Origin: Verrucomicrobiaceae bacterium
Lineage (GTDB): Bacteria; Verrucomicrobiota; Verrucomicrobiia; Verrucomicrobiales; DEV007
Assembly (NCBI GenBank): GCA_012719225.1
Contig: JAAYAT010000269.1
Coordinates: forward strand, 1 to 39,219
Direction: 5' to 3'
Length of the DNA stretch: 39,219 bases
The notes under the pieces: model-generated
Told to the model about the DNA's origin: nothing
Database searches by the model: none
The model's input: only the letters and a program-made list of their open reading frames with translations
In this document: positions 1-8,047 of the stretch, piece after piece
Numbering within the stretch: position 1 is the stretch's first letter
Layout: every line of letters starts with the position of its first letter
Position numbers and translations under genes: made by a program

Positions 1-69
1 AAGTAAGTTGGTGAAGAGGGATTACTGCTAGGAATTTCCTTTTCGTAGGCACGCCGTGTTATTTTGTCG

Positions 70-1059
70 CTAATCGAAGATGGGATAGTAGGTATTAAAA
101 GCCGCTTCGCCGAACTCGGCGGGATCGTTGAAGCGGCGGTTGCGGTCGAGTTGGTCGATCCGGGCCATCTCGGTCTCGCTGAGGGCGAAGTCGTGGAGAG
201 CGATGTTCTCCCGGAGACGGGCGACATTCCCGCTCTTGGGAATGACCGCAGTCCCGCGCTGGATCGCCCAGCGCAGCACGACCTGGGCGGCGGTTTTGCC
301 GAGATCACCGGCGATGGTGAGGACTTCGGGATCCTCGAGGACGGATTCATTCCCCCCGGCCATCCCCAGCGCTACGTAGGAACTCGCCCCGAAGGGAGAG
401 AAGGCGGTCACGGTGATATTTTCCTCCTGACAAAAACGCAGAAGTTTCTGTTGGGTAAGGTAGGGGTGCATCTCGACCTGGAGCACCGAGGGTTGGATGC
501 TCGCATAAGATTGGAGATCGCGGAGGAGTGAGGTGCCGAAGTTCGACACTCCGATTCGTTTGACGAGACCCGCCTCGACGAGCCCCTCCATCGCACCCCA
601 GGTGTCGGCGAGAGGAACGCGGACCGGTTTCATCGCCGGACGCTCCGCCGCCGGATCGAACACCCAACCGGGCGGGTAGCGCTCCGCGAATGGGACGAAG
701 GCCAGCGTCACGGGAAAGTGTATGAGGTAGAGGTCGAGCTCCTCCAGCCCGAGATCGGCGAGATCCCGCTCGCAGGCGGCGCGGACGTGATCGGGATGGT
801 GGTAGGTGTTCCACAGCTTCGAGGTGATCCAGAGATCGTCACGGGAACAGACTCCGGAGGAAAAAACGCGTTTCAGCCCTTCTCCGACCGCAGTTTCATT
901 GCCGTAGTCGCAAGCGCAGTCGAAGTGGCGGTAGCCCAGATCGACGGCGGCGGGGATGAGGTCGGGGAGGACCGCATCGGGAATTTTCCAGGTCCCGAGA
1001 CCGACCGAGGGGACGAGACCGCCGTCGGCCGTGGTGAAATATTCGAGGGAATCGCTCAT
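70..1059 (-). CDS. Aldo/keto reductase, xylose-reductase-like (AKR2-type)
   Basis: NAD(P)H-dependent reductase of carbonyls or sugar aldehydes, 329 aa, cytosolic. The whole AKR tetrad is visible: D47 and Y52 in FDCACDYGNE, K81 in ITSKLWN and H114 in LYLIHFP. IGVSNF, AVIPKSG and RFNDP near the C-terminus are the motifs of yeast xylose reductases and plant mannose-6-phosphate reductases, so this is closer to that AKR2-type group than to the shorter bacterial 2,5-diketogluconate reductases. The start was set at MSDSLEYF, where family homology begins; the frame stays open upstream but that part is arginine-rich and unlike the family. The gene is divergent from the small secreted protein at 1192. 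The substrate cannot be told from the sequence, and no xylose genes are nearby. Confidence 0.9.
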   Translation of the reverse strand: MSDSLEYFTTADGGLVPSVGLGTWKIPDAVLPDLIPAAVDLGYRHFDCACDYGNETAVGEGLKRVFSSGVCSRDDLWITSKLWNTYHHPDHVRAACERDLADLGLEELDLYLIHFPVTLAFVPFAERYPPGWVFDPAAERPAMKPVRVPLADTWGAMEGLVEAGLVKRIGVSNFGTSLLRDLQSYASIQPSVLQVEMHPYLTQQKLLRFCQEENITVTAFSPFGASSYVALGMAGGNESVLEDPEVLTIAGDLGKTAAQVVLRWAIQRGTAVIPKSGNVARLRENIALHDFALSETEMARIDQLDRNRRFNDPAEFGEAAFNTYYPIFD

Positions 1060-1133
1060 GCCGGAACAGAAATAGCGAGTATCGCCCCGCGACGCAAGCC
1101 CGGGGATTTCCTTTCTCGCCCGCCTCATGCCGG

Positions 1134-1163
1134 TTGACGGGATGGCGGCGTCCGTATTACGAT
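1134..1163 (+). promoter_or_regulatory. Candidate sigma-70 promoter for the 1192 gene
   Basis: TTGACG (1134-1139), an 18 bp spacer and TACGAT (1158-1163). The -35 box matches consensus in 5 of 6 positions and the -10 box in 4 of 6. Predicted transcription would start near 1170 and leave a leader of about 22 nt before ATG 1192. No Shine-Dalgarno sequence follows. Confidence 0.4.
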
Positions 1164-1191
1164 GCCACGGAATTCTTCGCACCCACAGAAC

Positions 1192-1497
1192 ATGAAACAT
1201 CTCCCGCTCGCCCTGCTCCTCGCCGCCGCCTTCGCGTTCCTCACCCCCGCCTTCGCCGAAGCCCCGGCGCTGAAGGCCGCCGAAGCGGCCGCGATCGCCC
1301 AGGCGGATCTCGCCTCGCGCGGTCTCGAAGAGACGATCCACATCGTGGAGGTCAATTACAAAAAGGGAACCCTGCTGACCGGTCCCGAATACTGGGAGGT
1401 GCTCTGGAACAAGGAATTCACCGCCCAGACCGAAGGCCGCAACGAGATCGGCCTGCGCATCGCGATGGACGGCACCTACAAACGGGCGGTCCGGTGA
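1192..1497 (+). CDS. Small secreted PepSY-like protein
   Basis: A 101 aa protein with a clear Sec signal peptide (MKHLPLALLLAAAFAFLTPAFA, cleavage after AFA near residue 22). The mature part of about 80 residues, with AEAAAIAQADLASRG, a VEVNYK strand, EYWEVLW and a terminal strand ending TYKRAVR, follows the helix-plus-strands pattern of small PepSY-like domains, which are often periplasmic and inhibitory or metal- or protease-associated. The assignment rests on fold pattern only. ATG 1192 was chosen over ATG 1162 because the hydrophobic signal begins there. It is a single gene lying between a divergent reductase and a convergent secreted protein. Confidence 0.7.
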   Translation: MKHLPLALLLAAAFAFLTPAFAEAPALKAAEAAAIAQADLASRGLEETIHIVEVNYKKGTLLTGPEYWEVLWNKEFTAQTEGRNEIGLRIAMDGTYKRAVR

Positions 1498-1520
1498 GTC
1501 GCCCCGCCTCTTCCTACCGC

Positions 1521-2249
1521 CTACCGCGCGAGAACCTCGATGGTCTCGCGAGTGAGATGGAGAAAGCGTCCGTGGAGTTGTTCCCGTTCGAACTCCTGTA
1601 GCACGCCGTCGGCTTTGTAGTAGCCTTCGAAGCGCTCCAGTTCGTCCGCTTTGACCTGAATCCGCGCGATCGCACCGGGCGTGAGGAATCCGCATTCGCA
1701 GCCCCACGCGAGGAGTTCGTCGACCCACGCCTGGTAGCCGTTCACCACCGGGGTGCGCAAGCCGGGCGAGACCTCGGAGAGCAGCAGGGCGTTCTCCCGG
1801 AGCTCGGCCCGGAAATGCTCCAGATTGGCGATCACCTCGATGGGAAACCGTTCATCGCGGACTTTCTTCCCGGTCCACAGGTGCATGCGGTCGATGAGCT
1901 GGCGATGGATGTAGAGCAGTTCGCGCCCGTAGTTTTCGGTGATGCGATCCTCGACCAGCGCGGAGAGAATCTCGCTGTAGTTGACCGAAAAAACGGCGGC
2001 GACCTGCGGCTCCAGCCCCTCGCCCCGCATCCGAAGTTCGTGTAGATAGAGCTTCTCCTGGATGGCGCTCAGTTTGCGCAATTCCCGCTCCCGCGAAAAC
2101 GAGAGCAGCGGCACCCGACGGATCAGATCGTTGAGCGTGTTGCTGTTCGTCGCCGCCGTCACCGCCATCACGCGCTCTATCGTCTCCGCCCGCAGAAGCA
2201 TGGGACACATCAGGCTCGCGATCACAAAGAGGGGAAGAAAGGTTCTCAT
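1521..2249 (-). CDS. Secreted or periplasmic protein of unknown function
   Basis: 242 aa with an N-terminal signal peptide (MRTFLPLFVIASLMCPMLLRA, likely cut after LRA). The mature protein is mostly charged and helical, with ERELRKLSAIQEKLYLHELRMRGEG and later AIARIQVKADELERFEGYYKADGVL, and only one Cys pair (WGCECGF). I do not recognise a family. The gene is divergent from the SYLF gene across a 168 bp AT-rich spacer. That spacer contains a perfect 11 bp palindrome 20 bp upstream of this start (see 2270-2280), which may be an operator. No enzyme motif is apparent. Confidence 0.65.
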   Translation of the reverse strand: MRTFLPLFVIASLMCPMLLRAETIERVMAVTAATNSNTLNDLIRRVPLLSFSRERELRKLSAIQEKLYLHELRMRGEGLEPQVAAVFSVNYSEILSALVEDRITENYGRELLYIHRQLIDRMHLWTGKKVRDERFPIEVIANLEHFRAELRENALLLSEVSPGLRTPVVNGYQAWVDELLAWGCECGFLTPGAIARIQVKADELERFEGYYKADGVLQEFEREQLHGRFLHLTRETIEVLAR

Positions 2250-2269
2250 GGCGTCTTATTCTGAGCATC

Positions 2270-2280
2270 ATGAGACTCAT
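2270..2280. promoter_or_regulatory. Palindrome ATGAGACTCAT, possible operator
   Basis: Perfect 5-1-5 palindrome in the divergent, AT-rich 2250-2417 spacer, 20 bp upstream of the start at 2249. Its core resembles half of the Fur-like box at 33134-33152 ahead of the bacterioferritin gene; both contain ATGAGACT. The flanks do not extend the symmetry, so this is a weak call. The rest of the spacer has TTGACT (2322-2327) and TATTCT (2343-2348) with a short 15 bp gap, a possible promoter for the SYLF gene. Confidence 0.3.
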
Positions 2281-2417
2281 TTATCATAATTGCAATTCTT
2301 TTTGTATTTACTTAAACTCGTTTGACTAATAATGTTTATGGGTATTCTGTATGCGAAGGAGGCGCTGTTCTGGCGCGTTTGTGCCGTGGGAGCCTCTACG
2401 CACCACCCCAGCTGACG

Positions 2418-3122
2418 ATGAAACCCTTTTCCTTCCTCCTGCTTGCTCTCGCCCTCTGCCTTTTCTCCTCGCCCGACATCGCGGAGGCGGGACCTTTCAA
2501 AAAGTCCGCAGAGAAACTCGATCTCCGGATCCGGCGCGCCTCGGATCGCTTCGTCGCGTTGCAGTCTGAGCCGGGCAAACGCATCCCCGCCGATCTCCTC
2601 GCGCGGGCGCACGGCATCATCATCCTGCACAAGGTCAAGGCCGGACTCGGCATCGGCGGCGAGGCCGGAAACGGTGTCGCGTTGGTGCGGAACAAAACCA
2701 CCGGTGCCTGGAGCGCTCCGGCCTTCATCGCGTCGGCCGAGGGCAGCTACGGTCTCCAGATCGGCGCGCAGGAGTCGGTCATCATCTACCTCCTGATGAA
2801 CGAATCCGCCCTCAAGCCGCTCCTCGGCGGTTCCCTCGATGTCGGGGTCGATGTCGCCGCCACCGCCGGACCGAACGACGCCGGCGGAAAAATCGACACC
2901 ACCACGATACAGGCCCCCATCCTCGTCTACTCCAGCGCCGAGGGTCTCTTCGCCGGAGCCGCTTTCAAAGGGGGTGGCATTCTCCCGGCGAAGAAAAACA
3001 ACGAGATCTACTACGGCCGCGACATGAACGACATTCTCTTCGATTCCGCGGTGCGACCGACCGCGACGGGGCAGCATCTCATCGGCGTGCTTCGGACCTA
3101 CTCGGCCCGGAATCCCTACTGA
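2418..3122 (+). CDS. SYLF (Ysc84-type) lipid-binding domain protein, secreted
   Basis: 234 aa with a signal peptide (MKPFSFLLLALALCLFSSPDIAEA). The mature protein matches the bacterial SYLF/Ysc84 family: an early helix with FKKSAEKLDLRIRRASDRF, then IPADLLARAHGIIILHKVKAGLGIGGEAGNG, AFIASAEGSYGLQIGAQES, a VDVAATAGPND segment and a C-terminal AEGLFAGAAFKGG...YYGRDMNDI. In eukaryotes the SYLF domain binds phosphoinositides; bacterial members are secreted and mostly uncharacterised. The length is normal for the family. ATG 2418 begins the signal peptide and was preferred over upstream in-frame starts. The gene converges with the ABC ATPase, with 10 bp between stops. Confidence 0.88.
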   Translation: MKPFSFLLLALALCLFSSPDIAEAGPFKKSAEKLDLRIRRASDRFVALQSEPGKRIPADLLARAHGIIILHKVKAGLGIGGEAGNGVALVRNKTTGAWSAPAFIASAEGSYGLQIGAQESVIIYLLMNESALKPLLGGSLDVGVDVAATAGPNDAGGKIDTTTIQAPILVYSSAEGLFAGAAFKGGGILPAKKNNEIYYGRDMNDILFDSAVRPTATGQHLIGVLRTYSARNPY

Positions 3123-3132
3123 TTGTCTGTTC

Positions 3133-3867
3133 TTACCATTTCATGACCCGCCCGAGGAACGCGCGCAGCGCCTCGGTCCGGGGGGCTTCAAACAAGGCAC
3201 TCCCCCGCCCCGACTCGACGACCCGGCCGTCGGCCAAAAAAATGGCTTCGTCGGCGCAGGCGCGGGCGAAGCCCATTTCGTGCGTCGAGAGGATGATGCG
3301 CTGACCCGCCTCGCAGAGCTCGGCAACGATGTCGAGGACTTCGGCCTTTTTCTCGGGATCGAGCGCCGAGGTCGGCTCGTCGAGGAGGAGGAGGTCCGGT
3401 TCGTGCGCCATGGCCCGGGCGAGGGCGATGCGCTGCTGTTGCCCGCCCGACAGTTCGCCCGGCATCTTGGTGACGTGATCCTCCATGCCGAAACGCGCCA
3501 CCACCTCGCGGGCGCGGGCCGTGGCCTCGTCACGCGATCGTCCATGCACCCGCACGAGCGGGAGGACGATGTTTTCCAAGGCGCTGAGATGCGGGAAGAG
3601 ATTGAAGGACTGGAAGAGGAATCCGTTGCGGCGGCGGATCTCCAGGCGACCCTCTTCGGTCACGGGCAGAACCCTCCCGTTCCTCGTGATGCTGCCCGAG
3701 CTGGGGGCCTCGAGACTGCCGAGAAGCCGGAGCAGGGTGGATTTTCCCCCACCCGAGGGACCGATCAGTACCACCACCCGCACTTCGTCGGGGAGGGTCA
3801 GGGAGATTCCGTCCACCGCGCGGGTTTCTCCGTAGTGCTTTGTTAGTTCGGTGGTCTCAATGCTCAT
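3133..3867 (-). CDS. Polar amino-acid ABC transporter ATP-binding protein
   Basis: 244 aa, GlnQ/HisP type. All catalytic motifs are intact: Walker A GPSGGGKST (36-44), Q-loop Q86 in FLFQSFNLFPH, signature LSGGQQQR (139-146), Walker B LLLLDEPTSALDP (from 159) and H-loop H196 in LSTHEMGFA. The FQSFNLFPHLSALENI stretch and STHEMGFA are typical of the polar amino-acid uptake subfamily. The start overlaps the end of the upstream permease gene by 11 bp, so the two are translationally coupled. No periplasmic binding protein lies in the operon, so substrate recognition must come from elsewhere. Confidence 0.93.
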   Translation of the reverse strand: MSIETTELTKHYGETRAVDGISLTLPDEVRVVVLIGPSGGGKSTLLRLLGSLEAPSSGSITRNGRVLPVTEEGRLEIRRRNGFLFQSFNLFPHLSALENIVLPLVRVHGRSRDEATARAREVVARFGMEDHVTKMPGELSGGQQQRIALARAMAHEPDLLLLDEPTSALDPEKKAEVLDIVAELCEAGQRIILSTHEMGFARACADEAIFLADGRVVESGRGSALFEAPRTEALRAFLGRVMKW

Positions 3868-4591
3868 AGCGGAAGCGGTTCTCGAGGTGACGGCTCAGCA
3901 GCGAGATGGGAAAGGTGAGGAGAAAGTAGCCGAGGACAAGCGGCAGATAGGCCTCGAAGGTCGCGTAGGTGTTCGAATTCGCCTCCCGCGCCTGCATCGT
4001 GAACTCGTGCATGCTGATGACGAAAAGCAGCGACGAATCCTTGATGAGATTGGCGAACTGTCCCGCCGACGCCGGGAGCACCCGCCGCACCGCCTGGGGG
4101 ATGACGACGTGGCGGTAGGTCTGCGCGGGGGTCAGGCCGATCGCCTTGGCCGAGAGCCACTGCGAACGGGGAATGGACTCCACTCCGGCGCGAAAAATCT
4201 CGGAGAGGTAGGCCCCCGAAAAACAGGACAGGATCACCAGACCCACGCCGAAGCGGCTGTCCCATCCGACCGCGTTGGCGATGAGGTAGTAGCCGATGAG
4301 GATCTGTGTGAGCAGTGGAGTGCCGCGAATCACTTCCACGAAGACACGGCAGAGCAGCGAGGGAATGGCGTGGCCCGAGAGCTGTCCCGCCGTGAGCAAC
4401 ACACCGAGGAGAACGCTGCCGACGAGCGAGGCGGAGGAGATCTGCAAGGTCACCCACCAGCCCGAGAGGAGATTCCAGCGGTAGGGCGCGATCGCCTCCC
4501 AGCGGTAGTCGTGGGTCGCGACGACCCAGATCACGAAACAGAAGGTCGCGGTGAGAACGACCGAGACAAGGAGGCTGACCGCGTTTTTCAC
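3857..4591 (-). CDS. Polar amino-acid ABC transporter permease (HisM/GlnP family)
   Basis: 244 aa inner-membrane permease. An N-terminal TM anchor (about 4-25) is followed by the BPD_transp_1 core with WWVTLQISSASLVGSVLLGVLL, FVEVIRGTPLLTQI (the family signature) and the EAA loop AKAIGLTPAQTYRHVVIPQA, which docks on the ATPase. LIKDSSLLFVIS follows as in GlnP and HisQ homologues. One permease gene implies a homodimeric channel. It lies 12 bp downstream of the CobW-type GTPase and overlaps the ATPase gene, so all three are probably co-transcribed. Substrate is likely a polar amino acid or an analogue, by family. Confidence 0.92.
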   Translation of the reverse strand: MKNAVSLLVSVVLTATFCFVIWVVATHDYRWEAIAPYRWNLLSGWWVTLQISSASLVGSVLLGVLLTAGQLSGHAIPSLLCRVFVEVIRGTPLLTQILIGYYLIANAVGWDSRFGVGLVILSCFSGAYLSEIFRAGVESIPRSQWLSAKAIGLTPAQTYRHVVIPQAVRRVLPASAGQFANLIKDSSLLFVISMHEFTMQAREANSNTYATFEAYLPLVLGYFLLTFPISLLSRHLENRFRYEH

Positions 4592-4603
4592 CGCTCCTCC
4601 GGG

Positions 4604-5731
4604 TCAGACCGTTTCCGCGGTGAGGCGATGGGTGGGCGTCGGCATCCCTGGACGGAAATGCTCGAGATGAGTGACGCGGAAGCAAAGACTCCGCTCGATC
4701 GCGAGGGTCTCCTCGAGCGCCCCCCGCGCGGCTTCCTCGAGGGTCGCGGGATCCACTTCGGCGCGGATGTTGAGCAGCAGTTCCCCGTCTTCGAGCAGCT
4801 CGTAGAGGCGGTGGGAAAGCTCGGGCATCGCGTCGCCGCGCACCAGATTGATCGCGGCGATCTCGTAGGGATCGCCCAGCGGGGTGAGTGTCATCTTGAG
4901 ATGGGCCACTTCCGCCCCGGCGCTTTCGAGCCGGGTCCGCAGGGTCGCGGCGAGAGACTGCAACATTTCGTTGCCGTCGAATTCATCGACCCCGCCGCCC
5001 TCGCACCGGATCTCCACGGTGGCGTTGAGCCAGCCGAGCAGCGCCTCGCCCTCGCCGTAGCGGTCGTAGTCGATCTCGAGGAAGCGGCCCGTGTTCATCT
5101 CGGCGGCGAGGACCGCATCGAACCAGGCCTCGCATCCGGTGCCCTCACGGGCCGAAATTTCGAAAATTTTCGCCTCGGGGAACTCGCCTGCCAGCGCGGC
5201 GACGAGCGCGGCCCGTTGCGCTTCCTCCAGGAGATCGAGCTTGTTCACCACGATGAACTCCGCCTCCTCGAGTTGCTTGCGATAGATGTAGAGGACGTTT
5301 TCGGAGAACTTGCGCCCTTCCGTCAGACCGAGAATCTGCCCCGCCCGGATCGGATCGACGAGGACGCTGAGCGGTGCCACCCGGTAGTCGCCGCCGTAGA
5401 TTTTCTGGAGCGGAAGGGAGACCGTGGCGACGAGATCGGTGCAGCTCCCGACCGGTTCTGCGAGAAAGACATCGGGGCGGTTTGCGTCCGTCAGGGAGGT
5501 CGCCGCGTCGATCAGGGAATTGAAACGGCAGCAGAAACAGCCCCCCGAAATTTCCTCGACCGGGAAACGATTGGAGCGCCCGATCGCCGAGTCGACGAGA
5601 CCGGCCCCCTGGTCGTTGGTGATCAATCCGACCCGTCTGCCGCGTTCGTCGAGATAGCGGGCGAAGCGCTGGATCAAGGTGGTTTTTCCCGCGCCGAGGA
5701 ATCCTCCGATCATGATGTAATGGGCTGACAT
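4604..5731 (-). CDS. CobW/COG0523-family metallochaperone GTPase
   Basis: 375 aa cytosolic GTPase. Walker A GFLGAGKTT lies at 10-18. GGCFCC at 63-68 provides the CxCC metal site (C65, C67, C68) that defines G3E COG0523 proteins. AEPVGSCTDL precedes the second half, and VVNKLDL gives the guanine-specificity NKxD at 163-166. The family delivers Zn, Co or other metals to client enzymes. The C-terminal half (about 215-375) is not the usual CobW_C sequence and lacks a His-rich stretch, so the metal and client are unknown. It sits 12 bp upstream of the amino-acid ABC permease. Members of this kind are often annotated only as 'cobalamin synthesis protein P47K'. Confidence 0.88.
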   Translation of the reverse strand: MSAHYIMIGGFLGAGKTTLIQRFARYLDERGRRVGLITNDQGAGLVDSAIGRSNRFPVEEISGGCFCCRFNSLIDAATSLTDANRPDVFLAEPVGSCTDLVATVSLPLQKIYGGDYRVAPLSVLVDPIRAGQILGLTEGRKFSENVLYIYRKQLEEAEFIVVNKLDLLEEAQRAALVAALAGEFPEAKIFEISAREGTGCEAWFDAVLAAEMNTGRFLEIDYDRYGEGEALLGWLNATVEIRCEGGGVDEFDGNEMLQSLAATLRTRLESAGAEVAHLKMTLTPLGDPYEIAAINLVRGDAMPELSHRLYELLEDGELLLNIRAEVDPATLEEAARGALEETLAIERSLCFRVTHLEHFRPGMPTPTHRLTAETV

Positions 5732-5813
5732 GATGCAACCTGAACGCGTAAAAGCGAAGTTTCAAGAGCGCAGTCCTGACTGCGACCGGCGACACCGACC
5801 CGCACCGGGATCC

Positions 5814-6053
5814 TCAAATCTCGATGACGCGCTCGCGTTCGTTCATCGCGCCGCAGCGCGGGCACTCGGCGAGGTCGTGATCGGTGAGGTCTTCGAAGAC
5901 ATGATCGCAGATCCCGCAGATGACGAAATGCTTGCGGCGCTGGTTTTCGCGGCCTTTTCGGAAAATCTCCGCAGCCACCCACGCGAAGAAGAGCGCACAG
6001 AGGATGCCGACGAGATAGACGGCGATCATTCCATCGAGGGTGACGTGAAACAT
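5814..6053 (-). CDS. Small membrane protein with C-terminal zinc ribbon
   Basis: 79 aa. One TM helix (about 9-29, IAVYLVGILCALFFAWVAAEI) is followed by a basic stretch (FRKGRENQRRK) and a four-cysteine knuckle C46-x2-C49...C64-x2-C67 (CGICDHVF and ECPRCGA). This should be an inner-membrane protein with a cytoplasmic zinc ribbon. The start was placed at MFHVTLDGM; the frame is open upstream but highly arginine-rich. It follows tonB by 47 bp in the same orientation and is probably part of that operon. No family name can be given. A role in assembling or regulating the ExbBD-TonB complex is only a guess from position. Confidence 0.7.
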   Translation of the reverse strand: MFHVTLDGMIAVYLVGILCALFFAWVAAEIFRKGRENQRRKHFVICGICDHVFEDLTDHDLAECPRCGAMNERERVIEI

Positions 6054-6100
6054 GGCGGGGGAAATTCCGAAAGGTACCGTGTACCGTCGTGGGGAAAAGA

Positions 6101-6826
6101 TCAACCCTCGCCGCCGATCTCGATCCAACCCACCTCCACGGCGGGGGCGGGGACGAAGCGCAGGGTCGACTCGATCACCGTGGCCAGTTCCGCCTTTTCC
6201 GACTCCTCCAGTTCGGCCCGCACACCGGTGACCCGGACGCTCCCGTCGGGCGCGATCTCCAGGTCGATGCGCAGGAGCGGCAGGGAGGCCGCGGTGCTGA
6301 GGTAGTCGTCCATGATGGACCAGGGGGCGGTGGGACGATCGACGAGAGAGGGGGCGAATTTCACCCGGATGCTCCGCACGGGGCCGCCCGAGGTCGCACT
6401 GCCCGTCTCGGGCGGGAGCGGTTCGATCACACCCGGGAGCGCCGCCGGATGCGGGGGTGCCTTCAGCTCCAACTCAGTGCGTTGGAAGGCCGGGGTGAAG
6501 CGGACCGGATGATCCTCCAACCGCACCCGCACCTCGCTTTGCGAAGAGGGCGGCAGCAGGAAGATGGTGCGGTCGGAGATGCGCTGCAGAACCGAGCGCA
6601 CCGCCGGATCCGAGGCATCGAGGATGGTGATCGTATCGGGCCGGGGCTCGATCCGGACGGGAGACGGGTAGACCACTTTGAAAAGATAAAAGCCCGCTCC
6701 GTGGACCAGGACGGAAAAGAGGAGGAAGGCGGTGAGGTAGATCCAGCCCCGCTTTTCCCGGGTCCAGAGGAACACCTTGCCCCTTTCTTCCCCCTCGTTT
6801 TCGTCCATTGCCTTTGCCGCAGCCAT
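6101..6826 (-). CDS. TonB-like energy transducer
   Basis: 241 aa, inner membrane with a periplasmic domain. A charged cytoplasmic N-terminus (1-27) leads into one TM helix (28-49) that carries S38 and H42 in SVLVHG. This is the S-x3-H pair that TonB proteins use to contact ExbB/ExbD. A Pro-rich periplasmic stalk follows (LKAPPHPAALPGVIEPLPPE), then a C-terminal alpha/beta domain (about 150-241, IDLEIAPDGSVRVTGV...LRFVPAP) that is diverged but TonB-shaped. Order exbB-exbD-tonB with 3 bp between exbD and tonB supports the call. Which outer-membrane receptor it serves is unknown; none is in the window. Confidence 0.82.
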   Translation of the reverse strand: MAAAKAMDENEGEERGKVFLWTREKRGWIYLTAFLLFSVLVHGAGFYLFKVVYPSPVRIEPRPDTITILDASDPAVRSVLQRISDRTIFLLPPSSQSEVRVRLEDHPVRFTPAFQRTELELKAPPHPAALPGVIEPLPPETGSATSGGPVRSIRVKFAPSLVDRPTAPWSIMDDYLSTAASLPLLRIDLEIAPDGSVRVTGVRAELEESEKAELATVIESTLRFVPAPAVEVGWIEIGGEG

Positions 6827-6829
6827 CGC

Positions 6830-7234
6830 TCAGGGGGATTCCAGTTTGGTGGCGAAAGAGACCTCGAAACCGGCGTTGAGCACCAGCTTGGCGATTTCCA
6901 TGATCGCTCCGTAGTCGACCGTCTCGTCGCCGAGAATGACCACCTGATCCGAGCGCTTGATCGCCTCCTCCAAGCGCGGTGCGAGTCGGGCGAGATCGAC
7001 GCGTTCGTCGTTGAAATAAAACTCGGCCGTTTCGCTGGGAATCAGGGTGATGATGTGGGCGTCCTCCGCCGAGGGCAGCGACGAGGCCGAGCTGGGCAGA
7101 TTGACCGCGACACCGGATTTCAGCACGAGATTGGAGCCGAAGAGAAAAAAGATCAGCAGCAGGAGAATCACGTCCACCAGCGGTGCCGTGTAGAGCATCC
7201 CGACCCGGTCGCTCAGCGTTGATTCCAGCTTCAC
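6830..7234 (-). CDS. ExbD/TolR-type biopolymer transport protein
   Basis: 134 aa, one TM helix (about 17-37) with D21 in APLVDVILLLLIFF, the proton-carrying aspartate of ExbD/TolR. The periplasmic domain ends in the usual DQVVILGDETVDYGAIMEIAKLVLNAGF segment, close to the family consensus 'D..v.yg.vv.vm...k.aGi'. The start is GTG at 7234, chosen because a strong Shine-Dalgarno AAAGGAG (7247-7241 on this strand) lies 6 nt upstream and it gives the standard ExbD N-terminus. It sits 25 bp after exbB and 3 bp before tonB. Confidence 0.92.
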   Translation of the reverse strand: MKLESTLSDRVGMLYTAPLVDVILLLLIFFLFGSNLVLKSGVAVNLPSSASSLPSAEDAHIITLIPSETAEFYFNDERVDLARLAPRLEEAIKRSDQVVILGDETVDYGAIMEIAKLVLNAGFEVSFATKLESP

Positions 7235-7240
7235 GGTAGT

Positions 7241-7247
7241 CTCCTTT
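7241..7247 (-). promoter_or_regulatory. Shine-Dalgarno AAAGGAG before GTG start of exbD
   Basis: AAAGGAG on the minus strand, 6 nt from GTG 7234. It is one of the few strong ribosome binding sites in the window and decides the non-ATG start of the ExbD-type gene. Confidence 0.75.
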
Positions 7248-7259
7248 CCCCTCGAAAAT

Positions 7260-7949
7260 TTACTGCCGGACCTCCTCCGCCCCCTCGCTCCCGCTCACGC
7301 CGACGGGCTGGTCGGGTCGGATCGAAATGATGTCGGAAGGATGGTTCCGCAGGTCGCAGATCGTGTTCACGATTTCGATACCGGCGCTCTCCATGTCGTG
7401 CATGAGACTCTTCGCATAGGCCCGCAGGTGGGAGTAAAAAACAAAGGCGGGGATCGCGACCATGAGACCCGCCGCGGAGGTGATGAGGGCCTCGTAGACG
7501 CCTTGGGAAATCTCCGCCACGGTGGCAAACCCCCCGACCGCGTTGATCTGGACGAAGGTATCGACGAGACCGAGGACGGAGCCGAGCAGACCGATGAGCG
7601 GGGCGATGTAGGCGACCGTGAGGAGCACCGCGAGGTGTTTTTCGAGCTTCGGCACCTCCAGTTGGCCGCTTTCCTGCACGATCTCGCGCAGTTCCGTGCG
7701 GGGCGAGGAATAGCGCCGGATCGCGGAGTGAATGACGCGGGCGGCCGGGCCGGGTGTGGCAGCGCATTCCGAGAGGGCCTCGGCGTAGGCCTTGTTTTTG
7801 ATCAGGTTGCGCAGGCCGAAGAGGAGATCACCGACGTCGATACGAGCGCGGTGGAAGTGAAAGAGACGTTCGAGAAAGATCGCGATGGCGATGACCGAAC
7901 ACCCCAACAGAAGCCACATGAGAGGTCCGCCCTTTGTAATCAAATCCAT
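7260..7949 (-). CDS. ExbB/TolQ/MotA proton-channel protein
   Basis: 229 aa with three predicted TM helices: about 8-27 (GGPLMWLLLGCSVIAIAIFLERL), 105-130 and 145-170. The conserved TM2/TM3 motifs are present: APLIGLLGSVLGLVDTF and the TM3 block EALITSAAGLMVAIPAFVFY. The ExbB pentamer with ExbD converts proton motive force into TonB movement. The gene starts the exbB-exbD-tonB-zinc-ribbon series, 98 bp downstream of the roadblock gene. Whether the spacer carries its own promoter is not clear from sequence. Confidence 0.93.
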   Translation of the reverse strand: MDLITKGGPLMWLLLGCSVIAIAIFLERLFHFHRARIDVGDLLFGLRNLIKNKAYAEALSECAATPGPAARVIHSAIRRYSSPRTELREIVQESGQLEVPKLEKHLAVLLTVAYIAPLIGLLGSVLGLVDTFVQINAVGGFATVAEISQGVYEALITSAAGLMVAIPAFVFYSHLRAYAKSLMHDMESAGIEIVNTICDLRNHPSDIISIRPDQPVGVSGSEGAEEVRQ

Positions 7950-8047
7950 AGGTGAGAGTCGATATTTTCGGCCCCGGCTACGGGGAACAAGTGTGTAACA
8001 CAGGATATCCGGCCCGCCAAGTGATTAGTGGATCGCGGCACCGCCCT

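Noticed and set aside
3851-5728. 625-codon open frame on the plus strand
   Set aside because: Antisense to the CobW GTPase and ABC permease.
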